7,098 nucleotides of DNA from Streptomyces sp. NRRL S-337 (GCF_000720175.1 NZ_JOIX01000141.1:1-7098), one strand, 5' to 3'; positions 1 to 6,671 are shown, counted from the stretch's first letter. A program made the numbers and translations. The notes: generated by a model not told the origin, from the sequence alone.

Positions 1-19
1 CCACCCACCTCCCCTTCAT

Positions 20-58
20 CCCCTTACGGGAGGGGACAGACCGGAGGACGAAGTCTGT
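20..58. other. Two short inverted repeats at the left end
   Basis: Two small dyads lie next to each other. CCCCT (20-24) and AGGGG (31-35) are complementary around a 6-nt loop. ACAGAC (36-41) and GTCTGT (53-58) are complementary around an 11-nt loop. No reading frame here looks coding: frame 1 ends in TAG at 58-60 but has poor third-position GC, and frame 3 contains a rare TTA codon. They could be the terminator of a gene further left, an operator, or the edge of the repeat element that starts around 94. Apart from these dyads I see nothing in 1-93. Confidence 0.35.
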
Positions 59-93
59 AGGGCTGTCACCGCACCCGACACCCACCCAGCCCG

Positions 94-369
94 CCGCAGG
101 CGCAACGGCGAGCGAGCCCGACGGCGGGCCAGACAGGTACGTGCGGCGCGCCGCAAAGCGCAACGGCGAGCGAGCCCGACGGCGGGCCAGGCAGGTACGT
201 GCGGGGCGCCGCAAAGCGCAACGGCGAGCGAGCCCGACGGCGGGCCAGGCAGGTACGTGCGGCGCGCCGCAAAGCACAACGGCGAGCGAGCCCCGCGGCG
301 GGAGAGACGGGTACGTGGGAGGCGCCGCAATGCGCAGCGCCCCGCGGCGGGACAGCCAGGTACGTGGGG
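94..369. repeat. Tandem array of about five 58-bp repeats
   Basis: The block GCAACGGCGAGCGAGCCCG recurs at 102, 160, 218 and (one change, G to A) 276, exactly 58 bp apart. The GTACGT landmark recurs at 137, 195, 253, 311 and 360: three more 58-bp steps, then a 49-bp step caused by a 9-bp deletion in the last copy. Each unit has two self-complementary parts: GCCCG-ACGG-CGGGC (116-129 in copy 1) and the 12-bp palindrome GCGGCGCGCCGC (143-154 and 259-270; imperfect in copies 2 and 4). Copies 4 and 5 carry several substitutions around the first stem, but CCCG-CGG-CGGG can still pair. Because 58 is not a multiple of 3, all frames stay fairly open, producing spurious Arg/Ala-rich ORFs on both strands. 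There are no unique spacers, so this is not CRISPR. Function is unknown; it sits immediately upstream of the adnB promoter. Confidence 0.9.
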
Positions 370-390
370 CGACCGGCCCAGCGCAGCGGA

Positions 391-413
391 TTGTCGGTGG
401 GGACCGTTACCGT
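391..413 (+). promoter_or_regulatory. RecA-NDp (PafBC-type) DNA-damage promoter of adnB
   Basis: TTGTCGGTG at 391-399, 8 nt, then TACCGT at 408-413 matches every specified position of the mycobacterial RecA-NDp consensus TTGTCRGTG-N8-TANNNT. That promoter class gives LexA-independent DNA-damage induction and depends on the PafBC activator. The -10 hexamer is followed by 7 nt and then the GTG of adnB at 421, so the predicted transcription start falls on or next to the start codon. The motif match is direct observation; PafBC control of this copy is inference. No LexA-type GAAC-N4-GTTC site was seen nearby. Confidence 0.82.
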
Positions 414-420
414 CTGAACC

Positions 421-3400
421 GTGAGACCGCGTATCACCGACCCCGAGCAGCTCAAGGAGCTGCTCGGGATCCCGTTCACCCCGGAGCAGGTGGCGTGCAT
501 CACCGCGCCGCCCGCGCCGCAGGTCATCGTGGCCGGAGCCGGGTCCGGCAAGACCACGGTGATGGCCGCGCGCGTGGTGTGGCTGGTCGGCACCGGGCAG
601 GTCGCCCCCGAGCAGGTCCTCGGACTGACCTTCACGAACAAGGCCGCCGGCGAGCTCGCCGAGCGGGTCCGCGCCGCCCTCGTCAAGGCCGGAGTGACCG
701 ACCCGGAGCCCGTGCCGGGGAGCACCGAGGCCGTCCCCGGCGAGCCGCGCATCTCGACGTACCACGCCTTCGCCGGCCAGCTCCTCAAGGACCACGGCCT
801 GCGCATCGGCCTGGAACCCAGCGCCCGGCTGCTCGCCGACGCCACCCGCTTCCAGCTCGCCGCCCGCACCCTGCGCACCGCCCCCGGCCCCTACCCGGCG
901 CTCACCACCTCCCTGCCCTCCCTCGTGGAGGACCTCCTCGCCCTGGACGCCGAGCTCGCCGAGCACCTCGTGGACCCGGCCGAGCTCCGCCGTTACGACA
1001 CCGGCCTGCTCACCGCCCTCGACGGGGTCAAGCTCACCAACGCCGACCTGCGCAAGGTCCCCGACACCGCCCGCGCCCGACTGGAGCTCCTCGACCTCGT
1101 CACCGCCTACCGCAGCGAGAAGCGCCGCCGCGACCTGCTCGACTTCGGTGACCAGATCGCCCATTCGGCGACCCTCGCCACCACCCGCCCCGAGGTGGGC
1201 CGGATCCTGCGCGACGAATTCCGGGTCGTCCTCCTCGACGAGTACCAGGACACCTCCGTCGCCCAGCGGCTGCTGCTCTCCGGCCTCTTCGGCGCCGCGA
1301 ACGGCACCCCCACCGGACACGCCGTCACCGCCGTCGGCGACCCCTGCCAGGCCATCTACGGCTGGCGCGGCGCCTCCGTCGCCAACCTCGACGACTTCCC
1401 CGCCCACTTCCCCCTCGCGGACGGCACCCCCGCCCACCGGTACGCCCTCAGCGAGAACCGCCGCAGCGGCGGCCGTCTCCTCGACCTCGCCAACGGCCTC
1501 GCCGCCCCGCTCCGCCGCATGCACGAAGGCGTCGAAGCGCTCCGCCCCGCCCCCGGCGCAGAACGCGACGGCACCGTCCGCTGCGCCCTGCTGCCCACCC
1601 ACGCCGAAGAACTCCGCTGGCTCGCCGACTCCCTCGCCCACCTCGTACGCACCGGCACCCCGCCCGGCGAGATCGCCGTCCTGTGCCGCACCGCCGGCGA
1701 CTTCGCCCAGATCCAGGGCGAACTCGTCGCCCGCGACATCCCCGTCGAGGTCGTCGGCCTCTCCGGGCTGCTCCACCTCCCCGAGATCGCCGACCTCGTC
1801 GCCGTCTGCGAAGTGCTCCAGGACCCCACCGCCAACGCCTCCCTCGTCCGCCTCCTGATCGGCCCCCGCTGGCGGATCGGCCCCCGCGACCTCGCCCTCC
1901 TCGGGCGCCGCGCCCGCACCCTCGTCCACCACGGCGGCCCGTCCGACGACCCCGCACAACGCCTCGCCGCAGCCGTCGAAGGCACCGACCCCGCCGAGAC
2001 CCTCTCCCTCGCCGACGCCCTCGACACCTTCCTGGAGGCCGACGGCACCGACGACGGCCTGCCGTTCTCCCCCGAAGCACGGGTGCGCTTCGCCCACCTC
2101 GCCGCCGAACTCCGCGACCTGCGGCGCTCCCTGGGCGACCCCCTCATGGACGTCCTCCACCGGGTGCTCGCCACCACCGGCCTCGAAGTCGAACTCTCCG
2201 CGTCCCCGCACGCCCTCGCCGCCCGCCGCCGCGAAACCCTCGGCACCTTCCTCGACGTCGCCGCCGGATTCGCCGCCAAACAGGGCGGCGAATCCCTCGA
2301 CGGCGAAGCCACCCTCCTGGCCTTCCTCGGCTTCCTGCGCACCGCCGTCCAGTACGAGAAGGGCCTCGACAGCTCCCTCCCCGGCGGCGACAACACCGTC
2401 AAGGTGCTCACCGCCCACAAGTCCAAGGGCCTCGAATGGGACGTCGTCGCCGTCCCCGGCCTCGTCGCCAAGCAGTTCCCCAGCGAACAGTCCCGCGAGT
2501 CCTGGACCAGCCGCGCCAAGGTCCTGCCGCACGCCCTCCGCGGCGACGCCGCCACCCTTCCCGACGTCGAGGAATGGGCCGCCCGCGGCCTCAAGGACTT
2601 CAAGGAGGCGATGAAGCACCACCAGCAGACCGAGGAACTCCGCCTCGGCTACGTCACCTTCACCCGCCCCCGCTCCCTGCTGCTCGGCTCCGGCCACTGG
2701 TGGGGCCCGCACCAGAAGCGGCCGCGCGGCCCGTCCGCCTTCCTGGAGGCGCTGCGCGAGCACTGCGAGGCCGGCCACGGCGAGATCGAGCACTGGGCCG
2801 ACCCGCCCGAGGAGGGCGCCGAGAACCCCACCCTCGCCGAGGCCGCCGCCGAACAAGCCTGGCCGCTGCCCCTCGACCCCACCGCCCTGGCCCGCCGCCG
2901 CACCGCAGCGGCCGCGGTCCGCACCCACCTCGCCCGCCACCAGGCCACCCGGCCGCCCGCCGCCGTCTCCCCGGCCGTCCCCGCGCCGTCCCCCGCCTAC
3001 GACCCGGAGTGGCCGCCGGCCCCACCGGAGGAGGAGTGGGAGGACGACCCGTACGGCGTGCCGGAGGACGACCCGTACGGCGTGCCCGAGGACGTCGAGG
3101 CGTACGGCGTGCCCGAGGCCGACCCGTTCGACGAACCGGACCGGTTCGCGATCCCCGAGGCGGACCCGTTCGACGACGTTCCGGGCATCGAGGACGTTCC
3201 CGGTGCGGCCGACGCGCCCCCGCGGCCCCGCATCGTCGCCCAGCGCACCACCGAACCGGACCTCACCCACCCGGCCCCCGCCCACCAGGACGAGGGGGCC
3301 GACGAAGACACCGGCCCCCACCCGCTGCTCCCCGAGGAACGCCGCATCCTCGGCTCCTGGGACCGCGACCTGGAGGCGCTCGCCGACGAACTGCGCCGCT

Positions 3401-4068
3401 CCCGCGCCACCGTCCGCGAGGTCCCCCTGCCCGCCGCCCTCAGCGCCACCCAGCTGCTCCGCCTCGCCGCCGACCCGGACGGCTTCGCCCGCGAACTGGC
3501 CCGTCCCATGCCGCGCCCGCCCCAGCCCGGCGCCCGCCGCGGCACCCGCTTCCACGCCTGGGTCGAGTCCCGCTTCGAGGAGCTCGCCCTGCCGCTGCTC
3601 GGCCCCGACGAGCTGCCGGGCGCCGACGAGCCCGATACCTACGCGCCCGACGCCGACCGGATCACCGACGAACACGACCTGGAAACCCTCAAGGAGGCGT
3701 TCGCCCGCACCCCCTACGCCCACCGCACCCCGTACCGCGTCGAGGCGCCGTTCCAGCTGATCCTCGCCGGCCGGATCATCCGCGGCCGGATCGACGCCGT
3801 CTACAAGGAGCACGGCCCCGACGGCGACCGCTACGAGATCATCGACTGGAAGACCGGCCGCACCCAGAACGCCGACCCCCTCCAGCTCGCCATCTACCGC
3901 CTCGCCTGGGCCGAACGCCACGGCCTGCCCCCGTCCGCCGTCGGCGCCGCCTTCCTCTACGTCCGCACCGGCGAGATCGCCCGGCCCGCCCGCCTCCCCG
4001 GCCGCGCCGGACTCGAACGCATCCTGCGGGGGGAGACCGACGACCGGCCTCCCCCGGAAGGCCGATAG
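421..4068 (+). CDS. adnB: AdnB-like UvrD-family helicase-nuclease
   Basis: This 1215-aa protein is predicted to be one subunit of the AdnAB motor-nuclease that resects DNA double-strand breaks. All UvrD helicase motifs are visible: FTPEQ before Walker A GAGSGKTT (39-46), LTFTNKAA (69-76), STYHAF (112-117), Walker B DEYQD (273-277), GDPCQAIYGWRGA (306-318), LSENRRS (343-349), TAHKSKGLEWD (664-674) and RLGYVTFTRPR (741-751). An acidic repetitive linker (about 860-935) joins a C-terminal PD-(D/E)XK nuclease: H1045, D1125, D1142-W-K1144 and Q1155/Y1159. No cysteine occurs in the nuclease half, so no Fe-S cluster is expected. The start is well fixed: an in-frame TGA (415-417) lies two codons upstream, and the next in-frame GTG (490) would cut off the Q motif. 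No Shine-Dalgarno is present, which fits a leaderless mRNA. It is slightly longer than mycobacterial AdnB (about 1100 aa), mainly through the linker. The family assignment is firm; AdnB over AdnA rests on the Walker A context and neighbours. Confidence 0.9.
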   Translation: MRPRITDPEQLKELLGIPFTPEQVACITAPPAPQVIVAGAGSGKTTVMAARVVWLVGTGQVAPEQVLGLTFTNKAAGELAERVRAALVKAGVTDPEPVPGSTEAVPGEPRISTYHAFAGQLLKDHGLRIGLEPSARLLADATRFQLAARTLRTAPGPYPALTTSLPSLVEDLLALDAELAEHLVDPAELRRYDTGLLTALDGVKLTNADLRKVPDTARARLELLDLVTAYRSEKRRRDLLDFGDQIAHSATLATTRPEVGRILRDEFRVVLLDEYQDTSVAQRLLLSGLFGAANGTPTGHAVTAVGDPCQAIYGWRGASVANLDDFPAHFPLADGTPAHRYALSENRRSGGRLLDLANGLAAPLRRMHEGVEALRPAPGAERDGTVRCALLPTHAEELRWLADSLAHLVRTGTPPGEIAVLCRTAGDFAQIQGELVARDIPVEVVGLSGLLHLPEIADLVAVCEVLQDPTANASLVRLLIGPRWRIGPRDLALLGRRARTLVHHGGPSDDPAQRLAAAVEGTDPAETLSLADALDTFLEADGTDDGLPFSPEARVRFAHLAAELRDLRRSLGDPLMDVLHRVLATTGLEVELSASPHALAARRRETLGTFLDVAAGFAAKQGGESLDGEATLLAFLGFLRTAVQYEKGLDSSLPGGDNTVKVLTAHKSKGLEWDVVAVPGLVAKQFPSEQSRESWTSRAKVLPHALRGDAATLPDVEEWAARGLKDFKEAMKHHQQTEELRLGYVTFTRPRSLLLGSGHWWGPHQKRPRGPSAFLEALREHCEAGHGEIEHWADPPEEGAENPTLAEAAAEQAWPLPLDPTALARRRTAAAAVRTHLARHQATRPPAAVSPAVPAPSPAYDPEWPPAPPEEEWEDDPYGVPEDDPYGVPEDVEAYGVPEADPFDEPDRFAIPEADPFDDVPGIEDVPGAADAPPRPRIVAQRTTEPDLTHPAPAHQDEGADEDTGPHPLLPEERRILGSWDRDLEALADELRRSRATVREVPLPAALSATQLLRLAADPDGFARELARPMPRPPQPGARRGTRFHAWVESRFEELALPLLGPDELPGADEPDTYAPDADRITDEHDLETLKEAFARTPYAHRTPYRVEAPFQLILAGRIIRGRIDAVYKEHGPDGDRYEIIDWKTGRTQNADPLQLAIYRLAWAERHGLPPSAVGAAFLYVRTGEIARPARLPGRAGLERILRGETDDRPPPEGR
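3040..3114 (+). repeat. In-frame 24-bp repeats encoding the AdnB linker
   Basis: Units at 3040-3063 and 3064-3087 differ at one base (23/24 identical) and encode EDDPYGVP twice; a diverged third unit at 3088-3114 is 27 bp and encodes EDVEAYGVP. Looser copies continue (EADPFDEPDRFAIP, then EADPFDDVPG) to about 3186. The repeats make a Pro/Asp/Glu-rich, probably disordered tether between the helicase core and the nuclease domain, likely variable in length between species. Confidence 0.85.
4045..4064 (+). other. Small stem-loop at the adnB 3' end
   Basis: CGGCCT (4045-4050) and AGGCCG (4059-4064) form a perfect 6-bp stem with an 8-nt loop. It lies in the last codons of adnB, just before its TAG and the start of the peptidase gene. 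It could weakly attenuate read-through or be incidental in GC-rich DNA. Confidence 0.35.
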
Positions 4069-4071
4069 GCT
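4066..4071 (+). promoter_or_regulatory. Candidate -10 element for a leaderless peptidase mRNA
   Basis: TAGGCT (4066-4071) fits the actinobacterial TANNNT -10 pattern; its first three bases are also the adnB stop codon. It is followed by exactly 7 nt and then the ATG at 4079, the same geometry as at adnB. The only purine-rich tract (GGAAGG, 4056-4061) ends 17 nt before the ATG, too far to be a good ribosome-binding site. No clear -35 was recognised. The alternative is translation by re-initiation from adnB across the 10-bp gap. Confidence 0.42.
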
Positions 4072-4078
4072 CGGTCGT

Positions 4079-5485
4079 ATGAGCACAACCCCGGACAGCG
4101 CCGTCCGCGCGTACCTCGACAGCCACCGCGACGCCTTCCTCGACGACCTCGCCGAGTGGCTGCGCATCCCCTCCGTGTCCGCCGACCCGGACCGTGCTCC
4201 CGACGTACGCCGCAGCGCCGAATGGCTCGCCGCCAAGCTCACCGGCACCGGCTTCCCGACCGCCGAGATCTGGGAGACCGAGGGCGACGGCCTGCCCGCC
4301 GTCTTCGCCGAATGGCCCTCCGGCGACCCGTCCGCACCCACCGTGCTCGTCTACGGACACCACGACGTACAGCCCGCCGCCCGCGCGGACGGCTGGCACA
4401 CCGACCCCTTCGCGCCGCAGGTCATCGACGGCAAGCTCTATGCCCGCGGCGCCGCCGACGACAAGGGCCAGGTGTTCTTCCACACCCTCGGCGTCCGCGC
4501 CCACCTCGCCGCCACCGGCCGCACCGCGCCCGCCGTCAACCTCAAGCTGCTGATCGAGGGCGAGGAGGAGTCCGGCTCCCCGAACTTCCCCGCCCTGATC
4601 GAAAAGCACGCCGACCGCCTCGCCTGCGACGCCGTGATCGTCTCCGACACCGGCATGTGGTCCAGGGACACCCCCACCGTCTGCACCGGCATGCGCGGAC
4701 TGACGGACTGTCAGATCGAGTTGTACGGCCCCGACCAGGACATCCACTCCGGCTCCTTCGGCGGCGCGGTGCCCAACCCCGCCACCGAGGCCGCCCGGCT
4801 GGCCGCCGCCCTCCACGACGCCGACCGCCGCGTCGCCGTCCCCGGCTTCTACGACGGCGTGATCGAACTCACCGACCGCGAACGGGAACTCTTCGCCGAG
4901 CTGCCCTTCGACGAGGAGGAGTGGCTGCGCACCGCGCACTCCCACGCCACCCTCGGCGAGGCCGGCACCACCACCCTGGAACGCCTCTGGGCCCGCCCCA
5001 CCGCCGAGGTCAACGGCATCGGCGGCGGCTACCAGGGCCCCGGCGGCAAGACCATCGTGCCGTCCACCGCCCAGCTGAAGCTCTCCTTCCGGCTGGTCGC
5101 CGGCCAGGACCCGGCCGCCGTCCAGCAGGCCGTACGCGACTGGGTCGCTGCACAGCTCCCGCCCGGCATCCGGCACGAGATCACCTTCTGGGGCGCCACC
5201 CGCCCCTGCCTCACCCCGCTCGACCACCCCGCGCTCCAGTCCGTCGTCCGCGCCATGGGACGCGCCTTCGGCCAGAAGATCCGCTTCACCCGCGAGGGCG
5301 GCTCCGGCCCGGCCGCCGACCTCCAGGACGTCCTCGGCGCCCCCGTCCTCTTCCTCGGCATCTCCGTCCCCTCCGACGGCTGGCACGCGCCGAACGAAAA
5401 GGTCGAACTCGACCTGCTGATGAAGGGCGTCGAGACCGCCGCCCACCTGTGGGGCGACCTGGCGGAGACCTGGCAGCGGACCTGA
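4079..5485 (+). CDS. M20-family metallopeptidase (dipeptidase, CNDP-like)
   Basis: This 468-aa protein is predicted to be a cytosolic, two-metal dipeptidase of the ArgE/DapE/carnosinase superfamily. The metal site is complete by analogy with carnosinase: GHHD with H94 and catalytic D96, RGAADDKG (bridging Asp at 127-128), EGEEESGS (160-167) with general base E163 and ligand E164, VSDT with D190, and GWHAPNE with H436. DIHSG (221-225) in the dimerisation (lid) domain supplies H223. A segment around NGIGGGYQGPG also resembles carnosine-dipeptidase-type enzymes. There is no signal peptide or membrane segment. Length is normal for the family (about 450-480 aa). It starts 10 bp after adnB and is followed by nudC after 77 bp on the same strand, so a shared transcript is likely. 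The exact substrate cannot be told from sequence: di- or tripeptides are most likely, and no functional link to DNA repair is evident. Confidence 0.93.
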   Translation: MSTTPDSAVRAYLDSHRDAFLDDLAEWLRIPSVSADPDRAPDVRRSAEWLAAKLTGTGFPTAEIWETEGDGLPAVFAEWPSGDPSAPTVLVYGHHDVQPAARADGWHTDPFAPQVIDGKLYARGAADDKGQVFFHTLGVRAHLAATGRTAPAVNLKLLIEGEEESGSPNFPALIEKHADRLACDAVIVSDTGMWSRDTPTVCTGMRGLTDCQIELYGPDQDIHSGSFGGAVPNPATEAARLAAALHDADRRVAVPGFYDGVIELTDRERELFAELPFDEEEWLRTAHSHATLGEAGTTTLERLWARPTAEVNGIGGGYQGPGGKTIVPSTAQLKLSFRLVAGQDPAAVQQAVRDWVAAQLPPGIRHEITFWGATRPCLTPLDHPALQSVVRAMGRAFGQKIRFTREGGSGPAADLQDVLGAPVLFLGISVPSDGWHAPNEKVELDLLMKGVETAAHLWGDLAETWQRT

Positions 5486-5543
5486 CCGCCCCGCGCCCCG
5501 CCGCACCGTTCCGCGCCCGTACGCAGCAATCACCCACGCCACA

Positions 5544-5550
5544 GGGGGAG
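5544..5550 (+). promoter_or_regulatory. Ribosome-binding site of nudC
   Basis: GGGGGAG at 5544-5550 lies 12 nt before the GTG at 5563, rather long; a weaker GGA at 5553-5555 is closer. An in-frame TTG at 5551 abuts the GGGGGAG with no spacer and is therefore a poor start. This favours GTG 5563, which also gives the usual NudC N-terminus MTTWTEHTADRP. The rest of the gap after the peptidase stop (5486-5543) shows no convincing promoter or terminator. Confidence 0.6.
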
Positions 5551-5562
5551 TTGGAAACAGCA

Positions 5563-6498
5563 GTGACCACCTGGACCGAGCACACCGCCGACCGGCCGAT
5601 CACGTTCAGCGCGCCGAGCGGCATCGACCGCTCCGCCCACCACCGTCTCGACGAGGCATGGCTGGCGGCGGCCTGGAGCCACCCGACGACGCGCGTCTTC
5701 GTGGTGTCCGGCGGCCAGGCACTGATCGACGACACCCCCGACGGCCGCACCGAACTGATCATGACGCCGTCCTTCGAGGCGCCGCTCACCGAGGCCCACC
5801 GCTACTACCTCGGCACCGACGACGACGGCGTCAGCTACTTCGCCCTCCAGAAGGACAGCCTCCCCGGCCGCATCGACCAGTCCGCGCGCCCGGCCGGCCT
5901 GCGTGAGGCGGGCCTCCTGCTGTCCCCCCGCGACGCCGGCCTGCTCGTCCACGCCGTCGCCCTGGAGAACTGGCAGCGGCTGCACCGCTTCTGCTCCCGC
6001 TGCGGCGAACGCACCGTGATCGCCGCCGCCGGCCACATCCGCCGCTGCCCCGCCTGCGGCGCCGAGCACTACCCCCGTACCGACCCGGCCGTGATCATGC
6101 TCGTCACCGACGAGGAGGACCGCGCCCTGCTCGGCCGCCAGGTCCACTGGCCCGAGGGCCGCTTCTCCACCCTCGCCGGCTTCGTCGAGCCGGGGGAGTC
6201 CATCGAGCAGTCGGTGGCCCGCGAGGTCTACGAGGAGGCCGGGGTCGTCGTCGGGGACGTGGAGTACGTGGCCAGCCAGCCCTGGCCCTTCCCGTCCAGC
6301 CTGATGCTGGGCTTCATGGCCCGCGCCACCTCCGCCGAGATCCAGGTGGACGGCGAGGAGATCGAAGAGGCCCGCTGGTTCTCCCGCGAGGACCTCCGCG
6401 CCGCCTTCGAATCCGGCGAGGTCCTGCCGCCCTACGGCATCTCCATCGCCGCCCGCCTGATCGAGCTCTGGTACGGCAAGCCGCTGCCGAAGCCGTGA
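5563..6498 (+). CDS. nudC: NAD(H) pyrophosphatase NudC (Nudix hydrolase)
   Basis: This 311-aa enzyme is predicted to hydrolyse NAD(H) to NMN(H) and AMP in the cytoplasm; members of this family also remove NAD caps from RNA 5' ends. Domains in order: an N-terminal NudC domain (about 1-140); a four-cysteine zinc ribbon (C144, C147, C162, C165); and a Nudix fold with a complete Nudix box at 206-228 (G-x5-E-x7-REVYEEAGV). The NudC signature SQPWPFPSS follows at 238-246 and separates it from other Nudix hydrolases. All metal-binding glutamates of the box are present, so it should be active. It is the last gene of the rightward group and ends 43 bp before a strong hairpin. In mycobacteria nudC also lies near adnAB and mrx1, which supports the assignment. 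Confidence 0.96.
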   Translation: MTTWTEHTADRPITFSAPSGIDRSAHHRLDEAWLAAAWSHPTTRVFVVSGGQALIDDTPDGRTELIMTPSFEAPLTEAHRYYLGTDDDGVSYFALQKDSLPGRIDQSARPAGLREAGLLLSPRDAGLLVHAVALENWQRLHRFCSRCGERTVIAAAGHIRRCPACGAEHYPRTDPAVIMLVTDEEDRALLGRQVHWPEGRFSTLAGFVEPGESIEQSVAREVYEEAGVVVGDVEYVASQPWPFPSSLMLGFMARATSAEIQVDGEEIEEARWFSREDLRAAFESGEVLPPYGISIAARLIELWYGKPLPKP

Positions 6499-6541
6499 CG
6501 GGGTGAGGAGAGCCGGGCGGACCGGCCTCACGCGCACAGAA

Positions 6542-6594
6542 GAGGGCCGCCGGCCGGTTCCGTCGATCAGCGACGGAACCGGCCGGCGGCCCTC
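6542..6594. terminator. Strong bidirectional terminator, perfect 24-bp stem
   Basis: Left arm 6542-6565 and right arm 6571-6594 are complementary at all 24 positions around the 5-nt loop ATCAG. It begins 43 bp after the nudC stop, lies between two convergent genes, and has no U-tract on either side, as is common for actinobacterial terminators. It should end nudC transcripts and block transcripts coming from mrx1. Confidence 0.9.
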
Positions 6595-6639
6595 AGGTGC
6601 ACGTGCAGGCGCACCTCGGTCCCTCACCGGGACCTGAGG
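6595..6639. other. Two overlapping alternative hairpins
   Basis: AGGTGC (6595-6600) can pair with GCACCT (6611-6616); its loop contains part of the palindrome TGCACGTGCA (6598-6607). CCTCGGTCCC (6614-6623) can pair with 6629-6639, giving ten base pairs with a single bulged T (6635) and the loop TCACC. The arms overlap at 6614-6616, so the full structures exclude each other. They fill the space between the two terminator-like stems. Confidence 0.6.
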
Positions 6640-6640
6640 C

Positions 6641-6662
6641 GGCGGGCCTCAAGCGGCCCGCC
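6641..6662 (-). terminator. Probable mrx1 terminator
   Basis: GGCGGGCC (6641-6648) and GGCCCGCC (6655-6662) form a perfect 8-bp GC stem with a 6-nt loop, starting 9 bp beyond the mrx1 stop codon on the minus strand. There is no T-tract. It is the first stem that transcription from mrx1 would meet, before the larger shared terminator. Confidence 0.7.
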
Positions 6663-6671
6663 CCGCGGTCG

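Noticed and set aside
94..369. CRISPR array
   Set aside because: Repeats are contiguous with no unique spacers, the 58-bp unit is longer than CRISPR repeats, and no cas genes are present.
199..417. Possible 72-aa small protein just upstream of adnB
   Set aside because: Its sequence is only the repeats read in one frame, it spans the adnB promoter, and it has no convincing ribosome-binding site.
66..878. 270-aa minus-strand frame
   Set aside because: Starts inside adnB antisense and ends in repetitive residues from the 58-bp units; no domain.
141..1151. 336-aa forward frame starting in the repeats
   Set aside because: Arg/Pro/Ala-rich translation of the 58-bp repeats and of adnB out of frame; no motif and no ribosome-binding site.
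1683..4082. 799-aa Arg/Pro-rich forward frame
   Set aside because: Out-of-frame reading of adnB codons, with the composition expected from GC-biased third positions.
16..4341. 1441-aa open frame on the minus strand
   Set aside because: It lies antisense to adnB across all its helicase motifs, is Gly/Ala/Val/Glu-rich with no recognisable domain, and runs through the repeat array; a high-GC shadow.
3839..5542. 567-aa minus-strand frame
   Set aside because: Antisense shadow of the M20 gene; Gly/Ala/Val-rich without motifs.
4156..6498. Apparent 780-aa peptidase-region/NudC fusion
   Set aside because: The first 470 residues are an out-of-frame Arg-rich reading of the M20 gene that happens to be open into the nudC frame; the true nudC start is GTG 5563.
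5530..6627. 365-aa minus-strand frame
   Set aside because: Antisense to nudC and starting inside the terminator hairpin.
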